A DNA stretch of 64,000 nt, taken from Hymenobacter cellulosilyticus. GTDB lineage: Bacteria > Bacteroidota > Bacteroidia > Cytophagales > Hymenobacteraceae. The position numbers and the translations under genes were made by a program. The stretch is from the NCBI RefSeq assembly GCF_022919215.1, contig NZ_CP095046.1:2222501-2286500 (forward strand). Reading direction: 5' to 3'. Shown here one piece after another: positions 9,309 to 18,375 of the stretch (position 1 is the stretch's first letter; each line of letters starts with the position of its first letter). Below the pieces are notes generated by a model. The model saw only the letters and a program-made list of their open reading frames with translations. It ran no database searches and was not told where the DNA came from.

Positions 9309-9339
9309 GGAGAGGGGAAAGGAAGCGAAAACGGAATAA

Positions 9340-9395
9340 ACTGAAAAAGCGAAAGGCGCCGATTCTTCCGGGGAGGAAGGATCAGCGCCTTTCGC
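9340..9395 (-). terminator. Intrinsic terminator of tRNA-Gln
   Basis: GCGAAAGGCGC (9349-9359) and GCGCCTTTCGC (9385-9395) are perfect inverses. On the reverse strand the stem is followed by TTTTTCAGTTT. It separates the tRNA from prs. Confidence 0.85.
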
Positions 9396-9408
9396 GTTAC
9401 TTAGTCGG

Positions 9409-9481
9409 TTGTCCGACCAGGGCTCGAACCTGGACTTTCTTGAATCAAAATCAAGCGTGTTGCCAGTTACACCATCGGACA
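9409..9481 (-). tRNA. tRNA-Gln (anticodon TTG)
   Basis: Read on the reverse strand, the acceptor arms TGTCCGA and TCGGACA pair perfectly with discriminator A. The anticodon stem CTTGA/TCAAG closes a seven-base loop TTTTGAT whose central triplet TTG decodes CAA. The T arm CCAGG-TTCGAGC-CCTGG is canonical. There is no encoded CCA. Anticodon and the U1-A72 acceptor pair agree with glutamine. Confidence 0.95.
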
Positions 9482-9523
9482 ATTTCCAAGCGGCTATCGG
9501 TGTGGATGTGCCGTTTGGGTGTG

Positions 9524-9554
9524 CAAATGTACTACGGGAATCATTCAAGGCAAA
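9524..9554 (-). promoter_or_regulatory. Bacteroidota-type promoter of tRNA-Gln
   Basis: On the reverse strand TTTG (9554-9551), a spacer of 19 bases, then TACATTTG (9531-9524) match the primary sigma consensus of Bacteroidota. The predicted start lies about 35 bases before the mature tRNA. Confidence 0.75.
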
Positions 9555-9684
9555 TTTTACCGCAAAAATATTTCAAGTTTTTTTCAGGCACTATCCCCTT
9601 AAATATGGCGTTTTTGACCTTATAGGCTGATAATCAGGGTGGATTAAGGCCGAAAAAAAGCTCCGAGCTTTACTCCAAACAGCC

Positions 9685-9716
9685 TTTGGCAAAGCCGGGA
9701 TTAAGCCGTAGTTTTG
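9685..9716 (+). promoter_or_regulatory. Bacteroidota-type promoter of atpD
   Basis: TTTG (9685-9688), 20 bases, TAGTTTTG (9709-9716). The atpD ATG follows 41 bases later. This supports atpD-atpC as a unit separate from the rest of the ATP synthase genes, which are not in the window. Confidence 0.75.
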
Positions 9717-9748
9717 CACCCTGAAAACGTTGCACCCATCCTCTATAA

Positions 9749-11263
<1,515 letters not shown>

Positions 11264-11268
11264 TATTT

Positions 11269-11360
11269 CTAATGTGGGGAATGTGCTGATGTGGGCAATG
11301 TGAAATGATTTTCACACCACCCCCAGCACATTCATCACATTTCCACATTTCTCACATTAG
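11269..11360. repeat. Imperfect palindrome of ATGTG/CACAT units in the atpD-atpC spacer
   Basis: The left arm starts CTAATGTGGGGAATGTG and the right arm ends CACATTTCTCACATTAG, inverse to each other with mismatches. Both arms are built from 7-9-base units containing AATGTG or CACATT. It could fold into a long hairpin between the two cistrons and tune atpC expression. Related units overlap the pth stop at 5806-5841. Confidence 0.75.
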
Positions 11361-11365
11361 AAACC

Positions 11366-11611
11366 ATGCATTTAGAAATCATCACGCCGGACCGGAAAGT
11401 ATTTGAGGGTGACGTCGTATCGGCGCAGTTTCCGGGTACCGACGGGCTGTTTGAGGTTCTGAACAACCACGCCCCGCTGATCAGCGCCCTGAAGTCGGGC
11501 AACATCACGGTGACGGGGGCTGCCGGCCGCGAATCCTTCCGCATCGAAGGTGGCGTGGTGGAAGTGCTCCGCAACAATGTGATTGTACTGGCCGAAGGCG
11601 TAGTGGCATAA
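11366..11611 (+). CDS. atpC: ATP synthase F1 subunit epsilon, short form
   Basis: 81 residues, M-H-L-E-I-I-T-P-D-R-K-V-F to the end. This covers only the N-terminal beta-sandwich of epsilon (L-F-E-V-L-N-N-H-A-P-L-I-S-A-L-K is the family signature). The C-terminal helical hairpin that inhibits ATP hydrolysis in E. coli is absent, as is common in Bacteroidota. It links the F1 central stalk to the c ring. It is cotranscribed with atpD, judging by spacing, and closed by a terminator at 11635. Confidence 0.95.
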   Translation: MHLEIITPDRKVFEGDVVSAQFPGTDGLFEVLNNHAPLISALKSGNITVTGAAGRESFRIEGGVVEVLRNNVIVLAEGVVA

Positions 11612-11634
11612 GCTGCTATTTCCTCCAATTTTTG

Positions 11635-11670
11635 AAGCCCCACATCTGGCAACAGGTGCGGGGCTTTTTT
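11635..11670 (+). terminator. Intrinsic terminator after atpC
   Basis: AAGCCCCACATCT pairs with AGGTGCGGGGCTT and is followed by a T6 tract. Confidence 0.85.
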
Positions 11671-11771
11671 GTGGCTGGTACTCACAGACGGAACAGCAGT
11701 GGTGGGGCTGGAAAAAGGATGCAATTTGAGTAGCTTGCGATACTCCTTCAATCCTTATTGGTGCCTTATTT

Positions 11772-12655
11772 ATGCGTAAGATCCTGGCAGTTTCCCTGCT
11801 GACCCTGGTCTCCCTTACCGGCTATGCCCAGACGTATCAGATTGATTTTCGGCGAGCCATGCAGACCCAGGATACGGCCAAGGTCCGAAAGGTGCTGACC
11901 ACCTGGCAGCAGAAGAAGCCGCAGGACCCGGACTGGTACGTAGCCAACTTTAACTATCTGCTAAAGAAAGCCTACCGGGTTGAAGTAAGCTCAAACCCGG
12001 GCAAGCCGGGCGGTCTAGTGTTCAGCAAGCCCAACGGGGAAGCGGCCGGCTCCATCAGTGAGGGCTACGAGCCAACGCTGCTGGCTGCCGCACGCACCAC
12101 GCTGCGCGAAGGAATTCGGGTGGCCCCGACCGGCTGGATATGCGCTTTGGCTTGGCTAAGACCTACGAGATGACCGGGGAGGCAGCGGGGGAAATTGAGG
12201 TGCTGACGGCCGCGCTGGCCGACCGGCAAGCCAGCAATAAACCCTGGCGGTGGAAGGACGGAGCCGCTTTGCCCGCGGCGGAAAAAGTTTTTGTGCCCGA
12301 GAGCATGGAGGAATACATGTTGCCCTACTGGCAGATGCAGAATTCTGAGGCCGATGAAGTGGTGCGCCAACTGGCTGAACTACTGGGCAAGTACTACCCG
12401 GAAAGCTCCTTGGCTCCGTTTAATCTGGGTACGTACTACGCGCAAAATAAGCAGTGGCAGAAGTCGTTGGAGCTGTTTGAGCAGGCCAACACCCGCAAGC
12501 CCAACGACTGGCAAACCTTGGCTAACTTGACCAAGGTGGAAATTGAGCTGGGCCACAAGACTCAGGCCCAGCAGTACCTGGCAGCGCTGCGCAAGTTGCC
12601 GGAGGGCCGCCCGGCTGCTGCCGACCTGAGCAAGGAAATTCGGGAAATGAAATAG
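11772..12655 (+). CDS. Exported TPR protein, one frame break
   Basis: About 294 residues after repair. A signal peptide (M-R-K-I-L-A-V-S-L-L-T-L-V-S to A-Q-T-Y) precedes helical repeats. The C-terminal half has two clear TPR units (A-P-F-N-L-G-T-Y-Y-A-Q-N-K-Q-W and W-Q-T-L-A-N-L-T-K-V-E-I-E-L-G). The frame changes at the C run 12124-12127; one added C gives V-A-P-D-R-L-D-M-R-F-G, a smooth join. Probably a periplasmic scaffold or assembly protein; the specific partner is unknown. It stands alone between atpC and a PLP enzyme gene. Confidence 0.8.
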
Positions 12656-12716
12656 CGCATGGCTCCGGCAGCGGCCGTACCTTGCCGTCATATTCGCCGT
12701 TTGCCTTCGTGTGCTC

Positions 12717-13838
12717 ATGAAAATCACCCCCAAAATCACCCCGATTTACCAGACCTCCGTCTTCAAGTTTGATGACTTAAACGAACTGGAGCAATATTTT
12801 GGGGAGCCGGGCAGCCGGTATATGTACTCGCGCAACGGCAACCCGAACTCCGACGAGCTGGCCGAGGCGGTCAATAAGCTGGAGGGTGGGGTAGGGGCCA
12901 TTGCTACGGGTTCGGGGATGGCCGCCATTTTTGCTGCTATTTTGGCCTATTGCCAGGCCGGGGACCATGTGCTGTGCGCCGCTGATATCTACGGGGGCTC
13001 ATCGTCATTGTTGAACGCTGAACTGAGCCGGATGGGTATCACCGTCACGTATGTGCCGTTTGAGCAGCTCTACACACTGGATGAATTTGTGCAGCCCACA
13101 ACGCGGCTGCTACTGGCCGAAACCATCAGCAACCCGCTGCTGCGCGTAGCCGACCTGCAGAGCCTGGCCACCGAGTGCCACCGGCACGGGTTGAAGCTGG
13201 TAGTCGACAACACGTTTGCCTCGCCCATTATTACCCGGCCGCTGGAGCTCGGCGCTGATATTACGCTGCACAGCGTAACCAAATACATTGCCGGGCACAG
13301 CGACGTGACGGCGGGCGTAGTGGTAACCAACGACGCGGAAACAGCAGCCCGGCTTAAGCAAATCGGCGTATTTTATGGCCTCACGTTAAGCCCCATGGAA
13401 AGCTGGCTGGCGGTGCGCGGCCTCAAGACCCTGCGGCTGCGCATGCGTGAGCATAGTGCCAACGCCCTGGCCATTGCCCATTTTTTGGCTGCTCACCCAA
13501 AAGTGCGGCAGGTCAATTACCCGGGTTTGGATGCCCACCCGCAGCACGCGCTGGCCCGGGAGCAGGGGGCCGGACAGTTTGGGGGCATGATGTCGTTTTT
13601 GCTGGCGGATGAGGCCTCGGCCGTCAATGATTTGATGCACCGCACCAAGCGGTTTCCCTTTGCGCCCTCCCTGGCCGGCGTCGATTCGTCCTTGTCGTAC
13701 CCGCTGGGCACTTCCCACCGCTACCTGAGCTCCGAGCAGCAGCAGGAGCTGGGAATTACCGTGGGGTTGGTGCGCTTGTCGGTGGGTATTGAGCCCCTGG
13801 AAGAGCTCTTGGCCGACCTGGCGCAGGCCCTGGATTAA
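12717..13838 (+). CDS. Cys/Met metabolism PLP-dependent enzyme (cystathionine gamma-synthase/lyase family)
   Basis: 373 residues. It has the family pattern: Y-S-R-N-G-N-P and E-G-G-V-G-A-I-A-T-G-S-G-M-A-A near 35-65, and VVDNTFASPI (PLP Asp) in the middle. The Schiff-base Lys is in SVTKYIAGHSDVTAG, and SLSYPLGTSHRYLS and VRLSVGIEPLEELLADL lie at the end. The family covers cystathionine gamma-synthase, gamma- and beta-lyases and O-acyl-homoserine sulfhydrylases; sequence alone does not settle which. The ATG at 12717 is preferred over GTG at 12711. It works in homocysteine/cysteine interconversion in the cytoplasm. The frame is intact. Confidence 0.92.
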   Translation: MKITPKITPIYQTSVFKFDDLNELEQYFGEPGSRYMYSRNGNPNSDELAEAVNKLEGGVGAIATGSGMAAIFAAILAYCQAGDHVLCAADIYGGSSSLLNAELSRMGITVTYVPFEQLYTLDEFVQPTTRLLLAETISNPLLRVADLQSLATECHRHGLKLVVDNTFASPIITRPLELGADITLHSVTKYIAGHSDVTAGVVVTNDAETAARLKQIGVFYGLTLSPMESWLAVRGLKTLRLRMREHSANALAIAHFLAAHPKVRQVNYPGLDAHPQHALAREQGAGQFGGMMSFLLADEASAVNDLMHRTKRFPFAPSLAGVDSSLSYPLGTSHRYLSSEQQQELGITVGLVRLSVGIEPLEELLADLAQALD

Positions 13839-14067
13839 GTGACAAACCGGCCGAAATAGACAGAAGCAGACAACTTATTAAGTCTGATTAGTCGAGGTCA
13901 GTTGATTGATATTCAAGGTTGTAATAGTGTAAATCAGCCCAAGTAAAAGTCTGTAAGGAGCGTTTTTTGCCGTTGCGTTTGCCTGGAAGGTGCCGTATTT
14001 CGTCCTGGTACTACGGTACTGCTGGACTGAATCCGGCTTCCTTTCACGCTTTCAAACGTCATTGCTC

Positions 14068-14757
14068 ATGGCTTCTGCTTCGTCCCGCTTGCCGCTTCCG
14101 CTTAAGCTTGTTGTCAGCGCCTTTCTGGCGGTGATGGTGCCCGTATATTACCTCAACTACGGCGCTACCAACTTCCTGTATTTCTGCGACATTGCCCTGC
14201 TGCTGTGCTTTATCAGTCTGTGGACGGAGTCGGCGCTGCCAGCTTCTATGGCCGCCGTCGGGATTCTGCTGCCCCAGGCCTTCTGGTGCGCCGACTTTCT
14301 GGGCGAGTTGCTGGGCGTGCGGCTGGTGGGCATGACGTCCTACATGTTTGACCCCAACCGGTCGTTGTTTCTGCGTGGCCTGTCGTTCTTCCACGGCTGG
14401 CTGCCGTTTCTGCTGCTGTTTTTGGTGAAGCGCCTGGGCTACGACCGGCGCGCCCTGTGGGCCTGGACGGGCCTGGGCTGGAGCTTGTGTCTGGTGGCGT
14501 ATTTTCTGCTGCCCGCCGCTGGTACCGTAATGTCTGACCCCAAAATTCCGGTCAACATAAACTACGTGTTCGGCTTCGACGATGCCCAGGCCCAAACTTG
14601 GCTACCGGCCCCGGTATACCTGGTGTGCTGGATGGCGACCCTACTGGCCTTGGTTTATGTGCCAACTCACTTTGTGCTCCGCAAAGTGTTCCAGAGCCCG
14701 ATGCAACTCGCTAAAGGCCCTGAAAAGCCCCAAAGTAACGCGCGAATGGCCGCGTAA
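14068..14757 (+). CDS. Polytopic inner-membrane protein of unknown function
   Basis: 229 residues from the ATG at 14068; an in-frame extension to 13990 lacks support. Six or seven hydrophobic segments are visible (about 12-32, 38-55, 62-80, 108-128, 140-160, 190-215). Between them are conserved-looking loops W-C-A-D-F-L-G-E-L and T-S-Y-M-F-D-P-N, and a periplasmic V-N-I-N-Y-V-F-G-F motif. I have seen similar 'membrane-associated' proteins annotated without function. The gene is convergent with the pgl-like operon. The 229 bases before it hold no gene; I see only AT-rich DNA there. Confidence 0.75.
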   Translation: MASASSRLPLPLKLVVSAFLAVMVPVYYLNYGATNFLYFCDIALLLCFISLWTESALPASMAAVGILLPQAFWCADFLGELLGVRLVGMTSYMFDPNRSLFLRGLSFFHGWLPFLLLFLVKRLGYDRRALWAWTGLGWSLCLVAYFLLPAAGTVMSDPKIPVNINYVFGFDDAQAQTWLPAPVYLVCWMATLLALVYVPTHFVLRKVFQSPMQLAKGPEKPQSNARMAA

Positions 14758-14791
14758 CAGTCTACGAAGTATATACCAGGTCCTTAAGTCT

Positions 14792-14868
14792 TGTACTAGC
14801 TTCCCCTGCTTTTGTACGGCTTGTACTGCCTAGTGAACTATATGTACTGCTCCACTGGAGTATGTACT
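14792..14868. repeat. Five TGTAC(T/G) hexamers at near-helical spacing
   Basis: TGTACT/TGTACG start at 14792, 14813, 14822, 14843 and 14863, that is 21, 9, 21 and 20 bases apart. The stretch is between convergent genes and has no hairpin terminator. Confidence 0.5.
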
Positions 14869-14883
14869 AAATAAGAGGCGAAA

Positions 14884-16029
14884 TCAGGGAGCCAGAATTT
14901 CGCGCAATGCGCTGGCGACGCGCTGCAATTCGGTCTCTGTCAGGGCTGAGCCGGAGGGCAGGCACAGGCCACGGGCGAATAAGTCGGCGCTGACGGCCTG
15001 GCCGTAGCGCGGAGCATGAGCGAAAAGCGGCTGCTGGTGCAGGGGTTTCCACAACGGCCGGGACTCAATATTGTGCGTTTCCAGGTGTTGGCGCACTTGC
15101 TCGGGCGTAACAGAAGTGTGCTCCGGGTCGAGGGTAATAGTGGTGAGCCAGCGGTTGGAGGTGCCCAGAGCCGGTTCGGTGGGACCAAACTGCAAGGCCG
15201 GCACGTCGCGCAGGTTCTTCTGGTACCACTGATAATTTTCCCGGCGGCTTTTTACGCGGCTGTCAATCAGCTCCATTTGCCCGCGGCCAATGCCGGCCAG
15301 GATGTTGCTGAGCCGGTAGTTGTAGCCCACGGTCGAGTGTTGGTAATACGGCGCCGGATCTTTGGCCTGAGTAGCCAGAAAGCGGGTTTTCTCGGCCCAG
15401 GTAGCTTGGTTGGTAACCAGCGCCCCGCCGCTGCTGGTGGTAATAATCTTGTTGCCGTTAAAAGAGAAAACGCCTATGTGGCCGAAGGTGCCCAGCCGGC
15501 GCCCGTCGTAGCGGGAGCCCAGGGCTTCGGCGGCGTCTTCCAGCACCGGTATATCATGGGCTTCGGCAACGGCCAGCAGCTGCTGGAGCAGGGCGGGCAT
15601 ACCGTAAAGGTGCACCAAAATCAAGGCTTTGGGCTTTTTACCCTTGCGCAGCCGGTCTTCGATAGCCTCGCGCAGCCGGTCGGGGCACATATTCCAGGTT
15701 GTCGGCTCACTGTCCACGAATACCGGCGTGGCGCCCAGGTACAAAATCGGGTTGGCCGTGGCGACAAACGTGAATGAGGGGCAGAGCACCTCGTCGCCTG
15801 GACCCACGCCCAGCAAGATCAAGCCCAGGTGAATAGCAGCCGTGCCCGACGACAGTGCCACGCAGTGGGCCGCACCCGTATACTGGCAGATATCCTGCTC
15901 GAAGCCGGTGAGGTTGGGGCCAGCCGGAGCCACCCAGTTGTCCTCAATGGCTTTGTGCACGTAGTTGAGCTCGTGGCGGCCGAGATGGGGCGGGGAAAGG
16001 AAAATACGGTCGTAATCCTGGCTATGCAT
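14884..16029 (-). CDS. DegT/DnrJ/EryC1/StrS sugar aminotransferase, PglE-like
   Basis: 381 residues; PLP-dependent transamination of a nucleotide-linked keto sugar. Typical features are L-S-P-P-H-L-G at the N-terminus, C-V-A-L-S-S-G-T-A-A-I-H, D-E-V-L-C-P-S-F-T-F-V-A-T, VLEDAAEALGS, and the PLP Lys in FSFNGNKIITTSSGGAL. It overlaps the preceding acetyltransferase by 8 bases. The order sugar transferase, NeuD/PglD-type acetyltransferase, aminotransferase resembles pglC-pglD-pglE of bacillosamine pathways. The needed C4,C6-dehydratase is not in the window. The exact sugar is inferred from the neighbours only. Confidence 0.9.
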   Translation of the reverse strand: MHSQDYDRIFLSPPHLGRHELNYVHKAIEDNWVAPAGPNLTGFEQDICQYTGAAHCVALSSGTAAIHLGLILLGVGPGDEVLCPSFTFVATANPILYLGATPVFVDSEPTTWNMCPDRLREAIEDRLRKGKKPKALILVHLYGMPALLQQLLAVAEAHDIPVLEDAAEALGSRYDGRRLGTFGHIGVFSFNGNKIITTSSGGALVTNQATWAEKTRFLATQAKDPAPYYQHSTVGYNYRLSNILAGIGRGQMELIDSRVKSRRENYQWYQKNLRDVPALQFGPTEPALGTSNRWLTTITLDPEHTSVTPEQVRQHLETHNIESRPLWKPLHQQPLFAHAPRYGQAVSADLFARGLCLPSGSALTETELQRVASALREILAP

Positions 16030-16708
16030 GCATTTTGATAACGGTGGCGGGCACTCCCACAGCAGTGCAGTCGGCGGGCAGGTCGCGCACGGCTACGGCC
16101 CCGGCACCCACGATGGTGCGGGCCCCAATGCGGACCTGGTTGATAACGGTGGCATTGGTGCCCAAGTACACGCCGGTGCTCAGGTGCGCTTCCCCACCCA
16201 CGTTGGCGTGGGGCATCAGGGAGCAAAAATCGTCGAGTACGGCGTCGTGGCCGATGGTGCAGCCCAGGTTGAGCAGCACGTGGCGGCCCAGGCGGATATC
16301 GGTGGTCAGAATGCAGCCTTGGCCGACAATGCAGCCTTCGCCCAGCTCGATGTGCTGGTAAGGCTGGCAGGCTACGGCCGGGTGCACCAGGGTGGCAAAG
16401 CGCAGCCGCGGCGAGGTGAGGCTGCCGGCAATGGCGGCCCGGCTGTGACCATTGCCCACGGCGATACTGACGTGCAGGTCCTCGGTCGTAGCGTTAAGAG
16501 CCGCCGCGTTGCCCAAGTACGGCAGGCCGTGAATGGTAGGGTTGGCCGGAGCCTGGTCGTCGTAGAAACCAGTCAGCTCCCACGTGGGCCGGGCTTCGTT
16601 GATTTGCCGGGCCAGCACCAAAACTTCTCGGCCCAGCCCGCCGGCCCCGAAAATCACCAGCTTGGGTAAAGGCTCCGGCGCTGGGGTGGAATTGGTAGAA
16701 AGCGTCAT
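16022..16708 (-). CDS. NeuD/PglD-family sugar O/N-acyltransferase
   Basis: 228 residues starting M-T-L-S-T-N-S at 16708. The N-terminal Rossmann-like sugar-binding domain opens with K-L-V-I-F-G-A-G-G-L-G-R-E-V. From about residue 110 there are left-handed beta-helix hexapeptide repeats (I-E-L-G-E-G-C-I-V-G-Q-G and further), with the catalytic His in the G-C-T-I-G-H-D segment. Family members N-acetylate UDP-4-amino sugars using acetyl-CoA. The start codon overlaps the stop of the upstream sugar transferase (ATGA), which supports translational coupling and a shared pathway. Confidence 0.88.
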   Translation of the reverse strand: MTLSTNSTPAPEPLPKLVIFGAGGLGREVLVLARQINEARPTWELTGFYDDQAPANPTIHGLPYLGNAAALNATTEDLHVSIAVGNGHSRAAIAGSLTSPRLRFATLVHPAVACQPYQHIELGEGCIVGQGCILTTDIRLGRHVLLNLGCTIGHDAVLDDFCSLMPHANVGGEAHLSTGVYLGTNATVINQVRIGARTIVGAGAVAVRDLPADCTAVGVPATVIKMHA

Positions 16709-17375
16709 GCAACAGGTGGGTGAGGGCGGACGGGGAGCCGGTGAAGGCCTCAGTAGTGGCTTGGCCCGGCGCGCTGATTCCCTGGGCCCCGAGCACCCGC
16801 CGCACGGTGAGCAGCAGAATGCGCAGGTCCAGGGCCAGCGACACATGGTCGACGTACCAGACGTCGAATTCAAACTTTTGTTCCCACGCCAGCGCGTTGC
16901 GGCCATTAACCTGGGCCCAGCCCGTAATACCAGGCTTTACCTCGTGACGCCGGGCCTGCCGGGGCGAGTACAGCGGCAGATACTGGGGCAGCAGCGGGCG
17001 GGGCCCCACCAAACTCAGCTCCCCGCGCACCACGTTCCAGAGCTGGGGCAGCTCATCCAGGGACGAAGCGCGCAGCCACCGGCCCAGGCGGGTGAGGCGC
17101 TGGGCATCGGGCAGCAAGTGGCCGGCCTCGTCGCGGGCGTCCGACATCGTTTGGAGCTTGTAGAGGGTGAAAAGCGCGCCGTGCCGGCCCGGGCGAAGCT
17201 GGCGAAACAGCACGGCCCCGCGGTTTTGTAGCGCCAGCAGCCCGACGGCCCCGAGTAGCAGGGGCAGCGTGAGCACGGCCGCGGGCACGGCTACTGCCAG
17301 GTCAAGCACGCGCTTGCCCCAAAGGCGGTACCAGGATGCGGAATCAGAAACGGGCATACGCGCAACAAAAGCCAT
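16705..17375 (-). CDS. Undecaprenyl-phosphate sugar phosphotransferase, PglC/WcaJ-like, probable frame break
   Basis: A membrane enzyme that transfers a sugar-1-phosphate to the lipid carrier. There is one hydrophobic N-terminal hairpin (A-V-A-V-P-A-A-V-L-T-L-P-L-L-L). The conserved core follows: LYKLQTMS, RLGRWLRASSLDELPQLWNV, GELSLVGPRP and HEVKPGITGWAQVNGRN. The total of about 223 residues fits the small PglC form with no extra domains. At the very end a base seems missing in the G run 16732-16735. Restoring it gives a C-terminus P-H-P-P-V-A and a stop that overlaps the next ATG. As written, the frame runs on into the neighbour. A TATTTTTG box lies upstream on this strand at 17399-17406. 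Confidence 0.9.
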
Positions 17376-17540
17376 GGTCGGTGGCCGGGGCCGATGGGCA
17401 AAAATATGCTTTTTGTGCAGCGCAGGCAGTAGCTTGCGCCGTGCCCGGGCCCTGGCGCGTTCAACTTCCGGTTCTGGTGGTTGAACCCGCAGGCGCTGGG
17501 AGCCCGGTTTTTTTGCTTTCCGCCTCTGCCTGTTTTGCTT

Positions 17541-18350
17541 ATGCTCGTCTTTCCCAACGCCAAACTCAACCTGGGCCTCTACGTCACGGAGCTGCGGCCC
17601 GACGGGTTTCGCAACCTCGAATCGGTGTTTGTGCCCCTGCCCTGGACCGACGCGCTGGAAGTGCTTCCCGCCGCGGCCAATTCCCTGAGCTTGTCGGGTA
17701 TCCCAATTCCGGGCGACACGGCTACCAACCTCTGCTGGCGGGCCTACGAGCTACTGCGGGCTGATTTCGACCTACGGCCCGTGCAGATGCATTTGCACAA
17801 GGCCGTGCCCATCGGGGCGGGTCTGGGTGGCGGTTCCGGCGACGCAGCCTTTGCTTTGCGGGCCCTGAACGAGCTGTTTAGCTTGCGGCTGACCACGGCG
17901 CAGCTGCAGCAGTACGCCCGCCGGCTGGGCTCCGACTGCGCGTTTTTTGTGGAAAACAAGCCGGTTTTTGCCTACGAAAAAGGGGACGTATTCGCCCCCA
18001 TTGCCCTTGATCTGACGGGGGTAGCCTGCCAGGTAGTGTACCCAAATCTGCACATCAGCACAGCCGAAGCCTACGCCCGCGTGGGTACCCGTCCGCCCCG
18101 CCACGAGTTGCGGCCGAGTTTGGCCCAGCCCATGGCGACCTGGCGCGACACGGTAACCAATGACTTCGAGGACGCGCTGACGCCACATTACCCGGTGTTG
18201 GGCGAGATAAAAGCCGCACTCTACGCGGCAGGAGCCACGTATGCCAGCCTGTCGGGCTCAGGCTCAGCGGTGTACGGGCTGTTTCCGGAGGGCGAGTTGC
18301 CCCAGCTTACGTGGCCACCGGACTACCAGGTTTGGAGTGGTCGGCTGTAG
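17541..18350 (+). CDS. ispE: 4-diphosphocytidyl-2-C-methyl-D-erythritol kinase
   Basis: 269 residues; ATP-dependent phosphorylation of CDP-ME in the MEP route to isoprenoids. It starts M-L-V-F-P-N-A-K-L-N-L-G-L-Y-V (substrate-binding N-terminus). The GHMP ATP loop is VPIGAGLGGGSGDAA at about 95-110, and S-L-S-G-S-G-S-A-V-Y-G-L-F lies near the C-terminus. The ATG at 17541 matches the family start; upstream sequence is not conserved. It is divergent from the pgl-like operon and 25 bases ahead of the CapA-like gene, so the two may be cotranscribed. Confidence 0.96.
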   Translation: MLVFPNAKLNLGLYVTELRPDGFRNLESVFVPLPWTDALEVLPAAANSLSLSGIPIPGDTATNLCWRAYELLRADFDLRPVQMHLHKAVPIGAGLGGGSGDAAFALRALNELFSLRLTTAQLQQYARRLGSDCAFFVENKPVFAYEKGDVFAPIALDLTGVACQVVYPNLHISTAEAYARVGTRPPRHELRPSLAQPMATWRDTVTNDFEDALTPHYPVLGEIKAALYAAGATYASLSGSGSAVYGLFPEGELPQLTWPPDYQVWSGRL

Positions 18351-18375
18351 GTGGCTGCAGGCTTTGATCGGACGT

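Noticed and set aside
12656..12716. SAM or other riboswitch ahead of the transsulfuration gene
   Set aside because: The gap is only 61 bases and lacks the needed helices.
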